A stretch of DNA of 64,000 nucleotides from Stieleria neptunia. Lineage in GTDB: Bacteria; Planctomycetota; Planctomycetia; Pirellulales; Pirellulaceae. Under the pieces are notes generated by a model, which was given only the letters and a program-made list of their open reading frames with translations, searched no databases and was not told where the DNA came from. This document shows, one piece after another, positions 54,162 through 62,739 of the stretch. Where the stretch lies: positions 1,302,001 through 1,366,000 of the forward strand of contig NZ_CP037423.1 in NCBI RefSeq assembly GCF_007754155.1. Direction: 5' to 3'. Each line of letters starts with the position of its first letter. Position 1 is the first letter of the stretch. The translations under genes and the position numbers were made by a program.

Positions 54162-56192
54162 TCAAAACGATCCGCCACCGGCGTCGCTGGGCATCCGCCA
54201 GTCACCGCGTGGCGAAAGACTGACCGAACCGACTTTGGGCCCATCGGGCACACAATTGCGTTTGAATTGATTGCGAAAGAACCGCGTGATGAATTGGTCG
54301 AGCGTCGCGGCGATCGTCACCGAGTCATACGGCTGATCGAACGTCGCTTGGGAGGCGAGATAGAGGATCTTGTCGCGTGTGAATCCGTTGCGGACGAAGT
54401 GGTACAGGAAAAAGTCATGCAGCTCGTATGCCCCGATGGAGCTTTCGGTGTTCTGCCGAATCGTTCCGTCACTGGCCGGCGGCAACAGTTCCGGTGAGAT
54501 CGGCGTCGCGGCGATCCGATGCAGCAAGCTGCCCAGTTGACCATCAAAGTAGTGATCCGCGGCGTAGCGTACCAGGAATCGCACCAGCGTTTTGGGGATC
54601 GAGGTGTTGACGTTGTACATCGACATGTGGTCGGCATTGTATGTCGCCCATCCGAGCGCCTGCTCGCTCATGTCACCGGTGCCGAGCACAAATCCGCGGT
54701 TCATCAACAACATCGTGCGGATGCGTGCCTGGACATTTTCGAAGGTCAAATCGGCTGCGTCATCGGGCAACTGATTCAGTTGACGTTGCAACGATGCAAC
54801 CGTTGTGTGCTCGTCGATCTCCAGTCCGAGCGGTCGGTGGCGGAGCGAGTGAAAGGTGTCCAAACAGAGTTGGCGAATGTCGATGCAATCGCCGGTCACG
54901 CCGGTCGATTCGATCAACCGATCGGCACTGGTGCGGGTGTGATCGGTGGTGCCGAATCCCGGCATGGTGATCGCATGGATCGATTCCCGCGGCCAGCCGG
55001 CGGCATCGACCGCCTTGAGCGCGACCAGCAGTGCCAGGGTGCTGTCCAATCCGCCGGAAATGCCGATCGCCAACGGAGTCGATTTTGGCAGACACGACAG
55101 TCGCTTGATCAGACCGGCCGATTGGATCGCAAAGATTTCGCCGCAGCGCTCGGCCAATTCACCTTCTTCGGACGGCACGAAGGGATGGGCATCGACATAG
55201 CGAAGCAGTGTCTGGGGCGCCGCTTGCTTGGCAGCGTCTTGGATCAGCTTGATCGTTCGATAACTCGGTTTCAGTTGATCTGCGACATCATCAAACGATC
55301 CGACCACGCGTCGATCATGGGCGAGTCGCTGGAGATCGATGTCACAGGTGACGGACATCTCGGCGACCCATTCGGGCGATCGGCCGTCTCCGATCCGCCG
55401 CGACTGGCCGATCAGTGAGCCGTTTTCGGCGACCAGGCAGTGCCCGCCAAAGACCAGGTCCGACGTCGACTCGCCGGGACCGGAGGAAACATACGCGTAG
55501 GCGGCGATACAACGGCCCGATTGCGACTTGACCAAGTCGCGACGCCAAGCGGCCTTGCCGATCGTTTCGTTGCTGGCCGAAAGATTGACCAACACATTGG
55601 CGCCGGCCACCGACGCGTTGCTGCTCGGTGGAATCGGCGTCCACAGGTCTTCGCAAATTTCGATCGCCATGACGGCTTCGCCCAGGCGGAACAAAAGGTC
55701 CGTCCCGAACGCAATGTCCTGTCCCGCGATGGCGACGGTCGCGGGGTCGGCCGGTCCGGCGGGGCGGAAGTGCCGTCCCTCGTAGAACTCGCGGTAGGTC
55801 GGCAAAAACGATTTCGGCACGACGCCGGCGATCGTGCCGCCGCAGACGACCGCGGCAACGTTCATCAGGCAATCCCCGACCACCAGCGGTAATCCAACGA
55901 TCACCGCGCCCCGTCTGGCCCGAGTCGACTCGGCGATCCGCATCAACCCCTCGGCGGCGCCGATCAGCAGCGTATCGCTGCCAAACAGGTCACCGCATGT
56001 ATAGCCCGTCAGCGCCAGTTCGGGCAGCACGGTCAAGTCGGCGTCGATGTTTCCGATCGAATTCAAAATCGCCTCGGCGTTTGCCGCCGGATCGGCGATA
56101 ACGGTCGGCGGGGCCGCCGCGTGAATGCGAAAAATTCCGTGCTGAAACAATGCAGTCGGTCTGGGGGTAGGGGGTGATGTTGCGGAAATCAC
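54162..56192 (-). CDS. nadE: Glutamine-dependent NAD+ synthetase
   Basis: 676 aa, GTG start at 56192, the usual length of the two-domain enzyme. The N-terminal nitrilase-type glutaminase has its triad: Glu in LTVLPELALTGYTCGDLFG, Lys in VVPKSFLPTYREFYEGRHF, Cys in VMAIEICEDLWTPIPPSS. The C-terminal synthetase has the pyrophosphatase loop SGGLDSTLALLVALKAV and GTGDMSEQALGWATYNADHM. It makes NAD+ from nicotinic acid adenine dinucleotide, ATP and ammonia from glutamine. Single gene, no operon partner visible. Confidence 0.95.
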   Translation of the reverse strand: MISATSPPTPRPTALFQHGIFRIHAAAPPTVIADPAANAEAILNSIGNIDADLTVLPELALTGYTCGDLFGSDTLLIGAAEGLMRIAESTRARRGAVIVGLPLVVGDCLMNVAAVVCGGTIAGVVPKSFLPTYREFYEGRHFRPAGPADPATVAIAGQDIAFGTDLLFRLGEAVMAIEICEDLWTPIPPSSNASVAGANVLVNLSASNETIGKAAWRRDLVKSQSGRCIAAYAYVSSGPGESTSDLVFGGHCLVAENGSLIGQSRRIGDGRSPEWVAEMSVTCDIDLQRLAHDRRVVGSFDDVADQLKPSYRTIKLIQDAAKQAAPQTLLRYVDAHPFVPSEEGELAERCGEIFAIQSAGLIKRLSCLPKSTPLAIGISGGLDSTLALLVALKAVDAAGWPRESIHAITMPGFGTTDHTRTSADRLIESTGVTGDCIDIRQLCLDTFHSLRHRPLGLEIDEHTTVASLQRQLNQLPDDAADLTFENVQARIRTMLLMNRGFVLGTGDMSEQALGWATYNADHMSMYNVNTSIPKTLVRFLVRYAADHYFDGQLGSLLHRIAATPISPELLPPASDGTIRQNTESSIGAYELHDFFLYHFVRNGFTRDKILYLASQATFDQPYDSVTIAATLDQFITRFFRNQFKRNCVPDGPKVGSVSLSPRGDWRMPSDAGGGSF

Positions 56193-56348
56193 GCGATCAA
56201 CACGAAACGTTCACGCAACGTTTTGACCGCCGGGCCCATTGTAACCTGCACCGGTCCGACCGCACTCCCGGCACCATCCCCGCTCCTGTGTACCGGATTA
56301 TTCACGGTCTCTGGACAGTCCCCCCGCCACCAATGCCCGCTTGCGCCC

Positions 56349-56411
56349 TATAATCTGAACCCGCTTCGCTTCGTCGCCTGCGCTCCGAAAGCGGACCGCC
56401 GACGAAGCGAA
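56349..56411 (+). promoter_or_regulatory. Promoter (-10) and leader hairpin of the Ni-SOD gene
   Basis: A perfect TATAAT is at 56349-56354, without a clear -35. Downstream, ttcgcttcgtcg at 56365-56376 pairs perfectly with cgacgaagcgaa at 56400-56411 (12 bp, 23-nt loop). The predicted 5' leader therefore starts with a stable hairpin about 50 nt before the sodN start codon. Confidence 0.5.
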
Positions 56412-56460
56412 CGATCTGTGTCTAACTGATTGAACAAACGACTTGATGAGAGAAAACGAC

Positions 56461-56922
56461 ATGACCCGAATTTTGACCGCTGCGTTTGCACTGATGATCA
56501 CCGCGTCGATCGCCATGGCCCACTGCCAGGTCCCCTGCGGCATTTACGGAGACCAATTGCGATTTGAACAAATGCTCGAAGATGAGCACACGATTTCGAA
56601 GGCTCAGCTGCAGATCAACGAGATCGCCGACGGCGAGATGTCGGCCCAATCGATCAACCAAGCCGGACGTTGGGTCACGACCAAAGAAGAGCACGCCACG
56701 AAGATTCAAGACACGATCTCGGCGTACTTCTTGGCCCAACGCATCAAACCGGGCAGCGAAGGTTACACCAAGAAACTGACCGCCGCCCACGCCGTCATCA
56801 TCGCTGCGATGAAGTGCAAGCAGTCGGCGGATCCGGAAACCGCCAAGGTGCTCGAAAAAGCGATCTTCGATTTGTACCGCGCCTACGAAGGTAAAGAGCC
56901 CGCGTTCGATCACTCGCACTAA
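56461..56922 (+). CDS. sodN: Nickel superoxide dismutase with signal peptide
   Basis: 153 aa from ATG 56461. The N terminus is a cleavable signal (MTRILTAAFALMITASIAMA) followed directly by the Ni-hook HCQVPCGIY: cleavage before His would expose His1, Cys2 and Cys6, the nickel ligands. The rest is the helical bundle of Ni-SOD (LRFEQMLEDEHTISKAQLQI, AGRWVTTKEEHATKIQDTIS). It dismutates superoxide. In classical operons a SodX protease removes a short propeptide; here signal peptidase could do the job, and no sodX is nearby. Good evidence for an exported enzyme. Confidence 0.95.
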   Translation: MTRILTAAFALMITASIAMAHCQVPCGIYGDQLRFEQMLEDEHTISKAQLQINEIADGEMSAQSINQAGRWVTTKEEHATKIQDTISAYFLAQRIKPGSEGYTKKLTAAHAVIIAAMKCKQSADPETAKVLEKAIFDLYRAYEGKEPAFDHSH

Positions 56923-57007
56923 GCGGCGGAAGGTGCTTTCACGGTAGGGCACGCTGTGCGTGCCGAATGGTAGCCGAATGTGATGCACAGCATCACCTAC
57001 ACGTCCC

Positions 57008-58315
57008 TTATGCCAACACGGCCCCGACCGGTTCGCCTTCGCTGATTTTCAACGGGCGTCCGATTGGGGTTTGGCGTTCTTCGTGATAGGGCACGCCCAA
57101 GGTCGACAGGATCGTCGCGTGCAGGTCACCGATGGTGATCGGACGGGCGACATCGGCCAGCGGCTTGTCGGGATCCAGTTTGGGATCGGCCGCCGTCTCG
57201 CCGTACACGCCTCCCTTGCGAATGCCGCATCCGGCCAAAAAGGTTGAAAATCCGTGCGGCCAGTGGTCCCGTCCTTCGGCCGGGTTGATCTGTGGCGTGC
57301 GACCAAATTCGCCGCCGCAAACGACGAGTGTGGTTTCCAGCAAGTCCTGCTCAACCAGCCGGTCCAACAAGGCCGCCAGGGCTGCGTCCAGGATTTCACA
57401 GCGGGCCGATTGCAAGGAGTGATTGGTGATGTGGGAATCCCAACCGCCCAGCGTGACCTCGACGCAACGCACCCCCGCGCCGATCAAACGCGTCGCCGCC
57501 AGGCAGCCCCGTCCGAACGGCGTCTGGCCGAATCGTTCGAGCGTCTCCTTGGATTCGCTGGAAACATCAAACGCGCTGACCTGTTCGCTGGACATCATCC
57601 GCAGCGCCGCATCGGTGGACGACTGGTGCAGGGTTCGGTTTTGGTCCAAGTCACGCAGTCGCTGCCGGCGGAACCGGTCTTCGAGCCACTGCAGATCTTT
57701 CATCCTGCGATCGAACCGGTCTTCGGCGATCGGCGATTTCAGATCCGGGACCGGGTTCTGGGGATCACCGATTTTGAACGCATCATAGACCGGGCCCAGG
57801 TAACCGCCGCGGGCCGGAGCGTTCTGCGGCAGGATCGAGATGTGTCGCGGGATGTCCAACTGTTCGGGAAACTCATGACACAGGATCGAACCGATCGACG
57901 GATGCACCAGCGTCGGATCGGGGCGATACCCGCTCTTGATATTGTAAATCGCCCGTTGATGATCGCCTTCTTTGCTGGTCACGCTGCGGATCAGCGATCC
58001 CAAATGCATCTTCTCGGCCACGCGTGGCAACGTGTCGGCGATCTGCAGATCGGGAACACTGGTCGGGATCGCTTTGACTTCGCCGCCGATGGCCGATCCC
58101 GGGTGCGGGTCGAACGTTTCCAATTGGCTCGGTCCACCCTCGAGCCACAACAGGATCACGTTTTTGGGCCGAGACGTCTCGGTCACACCGACCGCGTCGG
58201 CCCAGGCGAGTTGATGGGCGATGGTGGAGAGCATCGCCCCGCCGGCACCGGCACCCAGCAGTGTTCGCCGAGAGAGATGGGCATGCGGGTCGCAAAGCAG
58301 ATCGTGATGGGACAT
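57008..58315 (-). CDS. DUF1501 exported protein (Tat signal)
   Basis: 435 aa. The N-terminal SRRTLLGAGAGGAML is a twin-arginine signal. The DUF1501 domain is visible as SRPKNVILLWLEGGPSQLET, FDPHPGSAIGGEVKAIPTSV, GVRCVEVTLGGWDSHITNHS and VVCGGEFGRTPQINPAEGRD. Such proteins are predicted sulfatase-fold relatives and nearly always follow a DUF1549/DUF1553 gene, as here (94 bp downstream of it). Function is unknown. Confidence 0.92.
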   Translation of the reverse strand: MSHHDLLCDPHAHLSRRTLLGAGAGGAMLSTIAHQLAWADAVGVTETSRPKNVILLWLEGGPSQLETFDPHPGSAIGGEVKAIPTSVPDLQIADTLPRVAEKMHLGSLIRSVTSKEGDHQRAIYNIKSGYRPDPTLVHPSIGSILCHEFPEQLDIPRHISILPQNAPARGGYLGPVYDAFKIGDPQNPVPDLKSPIAEDRFDRRMKDLQWLEDRFRRQRLRDLDQNRTLHQSSTDAALRMMSSEQVSAFDVSSESKETLERFGQTPFGRGCLAATRLIGAGVRCVEVTLGGWDSHITNHSLQSARCEILDAALAALLDRLVEQDLLETTLVVCGGEFGRTPQINPAEGRDHWPHGFSTFLAGCGIRKGGVYGETAADPKLDPDKPLADVARPITIGDLHATILSTLGVPYHEERQTPIGRPLKISEGEPVGAVLA

Positions 58316-58408
58316 GGGATCGGGCTGTGAGACGGAATGGAATGGCGGGTGGATGATTGCAAACGTGGGGAATCGGCGGTCTTCATTGGTGGTCGCAGTG
58401 ACGTTGCG

Positions 58409-60148
58409 TCAATGATTCCAGGTGAACTCGGTGCTATTGGCGAGCGTCCAATAAAGGTCTTCCAGGGCCTCTCCACGGTCGGAACGCTCGGTCAGTTTGT
58501 CGATGAAATAGTCGCGTTCTTCGGCGTCGGGATAGCGATTGAGCAGACACAGATAAATCGTCTCGATCGCTTGCGCGTCGTCACGTGCGAACAGGTTGAT
58601 GTGCCCGGTCGCGTTCAAAACCGGATTCGGCTCGCCGGCTTCGCGGAGCATGTTGCCGTTGATCATCAACAATCGTTGCGGAATCGTGATGCCGTCTTTG
58701 GAAAACTCGTTTTCACCCAAGTCACCAAACCGTTCCAAGAAGTCGTTGATCGATCCGTATCGGATCAATTGAACCAACAACGAGGAATCACGATTGATCG
58801 CCTTGATCTTGGAAGCCTGAACGATCGATCCGGCGACTTGTTCGGCACGCAAACGGGTCAGGGGAAACACCGCATAGCGCTGTTCATGCGGTTCAGTGAC
58901 GTCGAATGTCGCCCGACTGGCAACGCGAAACGCATCACTTTGCGCGATGATCCGAATCGTGCGTCGAATGTCGCGGTGTTGCACAAAATCGTCCACGATC
59001 GGCTCCAACATCGGCGGCAGCGGTTCATCCAGCGGCAGGTTGTCGACCGCTTCGGTTGCCGAGCGTCCGAACATCAATGCCCAAAACCGGGCGACGGCGG
59101 CGCGCGAAAACTGGCGGTTGTCTTGATGCGTCACCCAAGTCGCCAAACGCGATCGGGCGTCGCCTTCCTCCGGCAACAACTCGGCGGCGTAGGGCACCGC
59201 CGGTGTCACCTGGACCGCTTCGGTTTCATCCAGGTACTGGTACTCGTAGTCGGCCTGGCCCGTGCGGACGCCTTGCAATCCGTTCGTTTTGGCGCTGCTG
59301 TAGAACGCGGCCAGCTGGTGAAAGTCTTGTTGGAGGCCTTCGCGAGTCTCGACGGGATCGCCCAAATTGACGTTGCCCAAAAAGTCATTGTGGCATTGCA
59401 GACAATCGATGCGCAGCCCCAGGAACGCGCGGCTGGTTCGGGCCGCCAAGCGAATCGGATCCGGGTTGCCGTCGTTGCTGTCGAACGTCACCGTCAAAAA
59501 ATTCACTTCCGGACGGTCCGTCCACAGCCCTTCGGCGGTGATCAAGTCGCGGACGATCTGGTCATACGGACGATTAGCAGCCAGTTCGTCGGACAACCAG
59601 TGCCGGAAACGGCGTCTGCGATAAACGATGAACGGGCCTTCGTCGGCACCGACAACGAACCGTGTCCACCGCTCTGCCCAATAGTCGTGGAATCGCGGGT
59701 CGCCGAGTAAATTCGACAGGTGTGTCGATTCACGCCGATCTTCGGGCAGACTTTCCAACCCGCGGATTTCTTGCAGCGACACGCCGCTGCCGATCAGCGC
59801 CAACGACATGCGGCGACACGACGCCAGCCAATCGGCCGGCGGGGCACTCTGCAAGCCGAGCTCGGCAAGTTGTTCGGTGCGCGCCGCGTTGACCGCAGCG
59901 ACGACGCGGTCAATCGATTCGCTCGGGGCAGCAGCATCGATTGGCGCCGAATCGACGGATTCCCGATCAGTGGATTCCGAATCGGCCGACGGCTGCGTCC
60001 CTTCCAATCGAACGTCGCTGGCCGCTTCGACCTCGCGACGTCGATCGTTGGAGGATTCGGACAGCCCGGACGCCATGTACCCGAACGCGACCAGCATCAA
60101 CAGCCCGAACCAGCTCCACTTCGCGACGGAGACGAAGAATTGTTTCAT
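58409..60148 (-). CDS. DUF1549/DUF1553 exported cytochrome-like protein
   Basis: 579 aa with an N-terminal membrane helix (WSWFGLLMLVAFGYMASGLS). A DUF1549 domain with CLQCHND, a c-type haem motif, lies in the first half (RIDCLQCHNDFLGNVNLGDP). A DUF1553 domain follows (SRLATWVTHQDNRQFSRAAV, ARFWALMFGRSATEAVDNLP). The Ser/Asp/Glu-rich linker after the anchor looks flexible. It precedes DUF1501 on the same strand, a planctomycete-typical pair that is probably cotranscribed. Function is unknown; electron transfer or polymer handling has been suggested for the family. Confidence 0.92.
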   Translation of the reverse strand: MKQFFVSVAKWSWFGLLMLVAFGYMASGLSESSNDRRREVEAASDVRLEGTQPSADSESTDRESVDSAPIDAAAPSESIDRVVAAVNAARTEQLAELGLQSAPPADWLASCRRMSLALIGSGVSLQEIRGLESLPEDRRESTHLSNLLGDPRFHDYWAERWTRFVVGADEGPFIVYRRRRFRHWLSDELAANRPYDQIVRDLITAEGLWTDRPEVNFLTVTFDSNDGNPDPIRLAARTSRAFLGLRIDCLQCHNDFLGNVNLGDPVETREGLQQDFHQLAAFYSSAKTNGLQGVRTGQADYEYQYLDETEAVQVTPAVPYAAELLPEEGDARSRLATWVTHQDNRQFSRAAVARFWALMFGRSATEAVDNLPLDEPLPPMLEPIVDDFVQHRDIRRTIRIIAQSDAFRVASRATFDVTEPHEQRYAVFPLTRLRAEQVAGSIVQASKIKAINRDSSLLVQLIRYGSINDFLERFGDLGENEFSKDGITIPQRLLMINGNMLREAGEPNPVLNATGHINLFARDDAQAIETIYLCLLNRYPDAEERDYFIDKLTERSDRGEALEDLYWTLANSTEFTWNH

Positions 60149-60318
60149 CAGATCATTTTCAAATTAGTTGCATCGTCAGTTTTGCATCGCTGGTACAGTC
60201 GCTAGCCCCCACGCTATTATCCACAAACGGCGGCAGAAATGGCGAGTGATTCTCGTTCCATTCGCCCCCGATGAACCGATCTTGATGATTGGAACCGAAA
60301 AAAACTCTTGGATTGTTC

Positions 60319-61035
60319 ATGTCAGACCCCACCGACCCGTTTTTCGAACCCTACGACCGCGACCAGATCGCCTACGGGGACGTGCCGTCGGCTCCCCTGG
60401 CCGCCTACCTGGACCAGGTGGACTGTAGCGGCCAGGCGATCGATCTGGGGGCCGGAGCCGGGCGTGACACCATCGAATTGGCCAAAGCCGGTTTTCACGT
60501 GACCGCCGTCGATCTGAGCCCGCGGGGTGCCGAGCGAATCCGGCAACGGGCCGAGGCTGCCGGCGTCGGCTCACGCGTGCAGACCTGTGTGGCGAACGTT
60601 TGCGACCATGAAATCCAACCCGACGCCTTCGACGCCATCTGCGCAACGACCGTCTTGGATCATCTCCCGGCCGACGATGCCCGGCGGGTTTGGAACCGAA
60701 TGATGGCCGGTCTCCGCAACGGCGGCGTGGTTTACGTCGAAGTCCACACGACCGAAGACCCCGGCAGCGACCGATGGCCGGGATCGCAGAGTGATGCCCC
60801 CCAAAGCGAGACCGCCGCCGCGGTGGTCAATTACTTTGCCCCCAATCAACTCGCCGGCTGGGCCACCGAGGAAGCCTCCGCGCTGAGGATCTTGCGTTAC
60901 GAAGAACGCTTGGAATGGGATTACACGCACGGGCCGGAGCATCTGCACGGCAAGGCCATCCTGTTGGCCGTCAAAACCGGCGCGCACCCGCCGTGGTACG
61001 GCCAACCGGTCGCGTTCCCGCGACGTGGTGCTTAA
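60319..61035 (+). CDS. Class I SAM-dependent methyltransferase
   Basis: 238 aa from ATG 60319 (MSDPTDPFFEPYDRDQIAYG). Motif I is AIDLGAGAGRDTIELAKAGF (the SAM-binding GxGxG loop), then HVTAVDLSPRGAERIRQRAE and FDAICATTVLDHLPADDARR. It resembles the TehB/UbiE-type small-molecule methyltransferases. The substrate cannot be assigned. It is divergent from the DUF1549 gene. Confidence 0.92.
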   Translation: MSDPTDPFFEPYDRDQIAYGDVPSAPLAAYLDQVDCSGQAIDLGAGAGRDTIELAKAGFHVTAVDLSPRGAERIRQRAEAAGVGSRVQTCVANVCDHEIQPDAFDAICATTVLDHLPADDARRVWNRMMAGLRNGGVVYVEVHTTEDPGSDRWPGSQSDAPQSETAAAVVNYFAPNQLAGWATEEASALRILRYEERLEWDYTHGPEHLHGKAILLAVKTGAHPPWYGQPVAFPRRGA

Positions 61036-61080
61036 GGCATCGTTGATTTCAAAGTGCTTTTTGTCACGCTCCCTATCAGA

Positions 61081-61273
61081 GCATCGGTGTCAACACATTC
61101 TTTGAAACCCTCCCTGGCAGGGAGGGTCGAGCGAAGCGAGGGGAGGGTCGGTTGGACATCGCAGACTGATTGCGAGCCGCCAAAAAACGTCCCCGCCCGC
61201 TTGTACCTCGCGTCTGACCCTCCCTAAATGAGAGGGTGATTTCAGGTCTTGCGAGCTGCGTTGACACCAATGC
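61081..61273. repeat. MITE-like dispersed repeat, copy B (193 bp)
   Basis: Second copy of the element at 66-257, lying in the 61036-61385 gap between the methyltransferase gene and larA. Terminal inverted repeats are gcatcggtgtcaac (61081-61094) and gttgacaccaatgc (61260-61273), 13 of 14 matching. Internal palindrome: ccctccctggcagggaggg. It contains no transposase; a trans-mobilised element is likely. 61274-61385 holds the larA promoter; nothing specific seen. Confidence 0.75.
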
Positions 61274-61385
61274 TGCCAGCGAGCGTTGATTCTTGACTTG
61301 CTGTGTCTCTTGGTCGATGATCGGCTACCTTTGATTCATCGTCATCATTCCCGCTCGGTAGCAACACCAGGAGTCCGTCGTCATC

Positions 61386-62684
61386 ATGCAAGTGTCGTTG
61401 CTTTATGGTCGAAGCGGGATCACGGTGCCCTTGCCGCGCGACGCCGACGTGACGCTGATCGCCAAGCCGGAGATGCCGCGACAGGGCGATCCGATTGCCG
61501 CGGTTCACCAGGCATTGAACTGCCCCGTGGGGTCGAGCGGTGCGGCGGGGTTGCGCGAGATCGCCGAGGGGGCCGGAAGCGCCTGCATCGCGATCTGCGA
61601 CATCACACGGCCGGTCCCGAATCACCTGTTCCTGCGACCGATGATCGAGACCCTCGTGTCGGCCGGCGTGCCGCTAAACCAAGTCACGGTCTTGGTCGCG
61701 ACGGGATTGCATCGCCCCAATCTCGGTGACGAGCTTGCCGAACTGATCGGCGACCCTTGGGTGTTGCAACACGTCAACGTCGTCAACCACGACGCGCTGT
61801 GCGATCAGGACCACATCGATTTGGGCCAAACCCCGACACGGCAGACACCGGTCAAAATCGATCGCCGGTTCGTTCAAGCCGATCTTCGGATCGCCACCGG
61901 ACTGGTCGAGCCGCATTTCATGGCCGGCTATTCGGGAGGCCGCAAAGTGATCGCGCCCGGGCTGGCACATGCCGACACGATCCGGACGTTTCACAACCAT
62001 CGATTCATGTCCGACGCCGCCGCCACCAATTGCAACCTGCATCGCAACCCGCTGCACGAAGAACAGTTGGAAATCGTCAAGATGATCGGCGGCGCGTACG
62101 CGCTCAACACGGTCATCGACGACCAACGAAACCTGTCCCTGGTCAACTTCGGCGAAATCACCGCAAGCCACCAGGATGCCGTCGCGTTTATCGGCCAGTA
62201 TTGTCGTGTGAGCGTGCCGCGGCGCTACCCGACGGTGATCACCAGCGCCGCCGGTTACCCGCTGGACAAAACGTATTATCAAACCGTCAAAGGGATGGTC
62301 GGTGCGATCGATATCCTCCAGCCCGGCGGCCATCTGATCATCGTGTCCGAGTGCAGCGAAGGGTTGGGATCGGAGGAATACGCCGCCGCCCAGGCGACGC
62401 TGACACGCTTGGGATCTGATGGTTTCTTGCAATCGATCCGGCACCAACCGTTTGCGGAGATCGATGCCTGGCAAACCCAAATGCAAACCAAAGCGACGGA
62501 GCGGGGAACGGTCCATCTCTACTCTTCGCTTTCTCCGTCATTGCAAACGCTCACCGGCGTCTCGATTGTCGACGATCTCGAAGCCACCCTGCAGGCTTGC
62601 ATTGACGCCAGCGCATGCAAGTCCGTGGCCGTCATCCCCGAAGGCCCCTACGTGATCCCCTTTGTGCAAAACGAAGTGGCGTAA
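61386..62684 (+). CDS. larA: Nickel-pincer lactate racemase family protein (LarA/DUF2088)
   Basis: 432 aa. Key residues of Lactobacillus LarA are present with matching spacing: His109 (ATGLHRP), His177 and Lys187 (EPHFMAGYSGGRK, 10 residues apart as in LarA) and His203 (RTFHNHRF, 16 residues after the Lys). Lys187 should hold the pincer cofactor and His203 should coordinate nickel. LarA-type enzymes racemise lactate or related 2-hydroxyacids. The cofactor genes larB, larC and larE are not in this window. The last codons and TAA stop lie inside a 25-bp palindrome. Confidence 0.9.
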   Translation: MQVSLLYGRSGITVPLPRDADVTLIAKPEMPRQGDPIAAVHQALNCPVGSSGAAGLREIAEGAGSACIAICDITRPVPNHLFLRPMIETLVSAGVPLNQVTVLVATGLHRPNLGDELAELIGDPWVLQHVNVVNHDALCDQDHIDLGQTPTRQTPVKIDRRFVQADLRIATGLVEPHFMAGYSGGRKVIAPGLAHADTIRTFHNHRFMSDAAATNCNLHRNPLHEEQLEIVKMIGGAYALNTVIDDQRNLSLVNFGEITASHQDAVAFIGQYCRVSVPRRYPTVITSAAGYPLDKTYYQTVKGMVGAIDILQPGGHLIIVSECSEGLGSEEYAAAQATLTRLGSDGFLQSIRHQPFAEIDAWQTQMQTKATERGTVHLYSSLSPSLQTLTGVSIVDDLEATLQACIDASACKSVAVIPEGPYVIPFVQNEVA

Positions 62685-62737
62685 GCTTCCAGCTTGCGTT
62701 CAGCCTGGGATTCGCAAGCTGGAAGCTTACGCCACTT
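62674..62737. terminator. Perfect 25-bp palindrome spanning the larA stop codon
   Basis: Arms 62674-62698 and 62713-62737 are perfect complements (core gtaagcttccagcttgc) around a 14-nt loop. It contains the larA stop and ends 2 bp before the CvpA stop, between convergent genes. It belongs to a class with the palindrome at 36915-36975 and probably terminates both transcripts. Confidence 0.8.
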
Positions 62738-62739
62738 GG

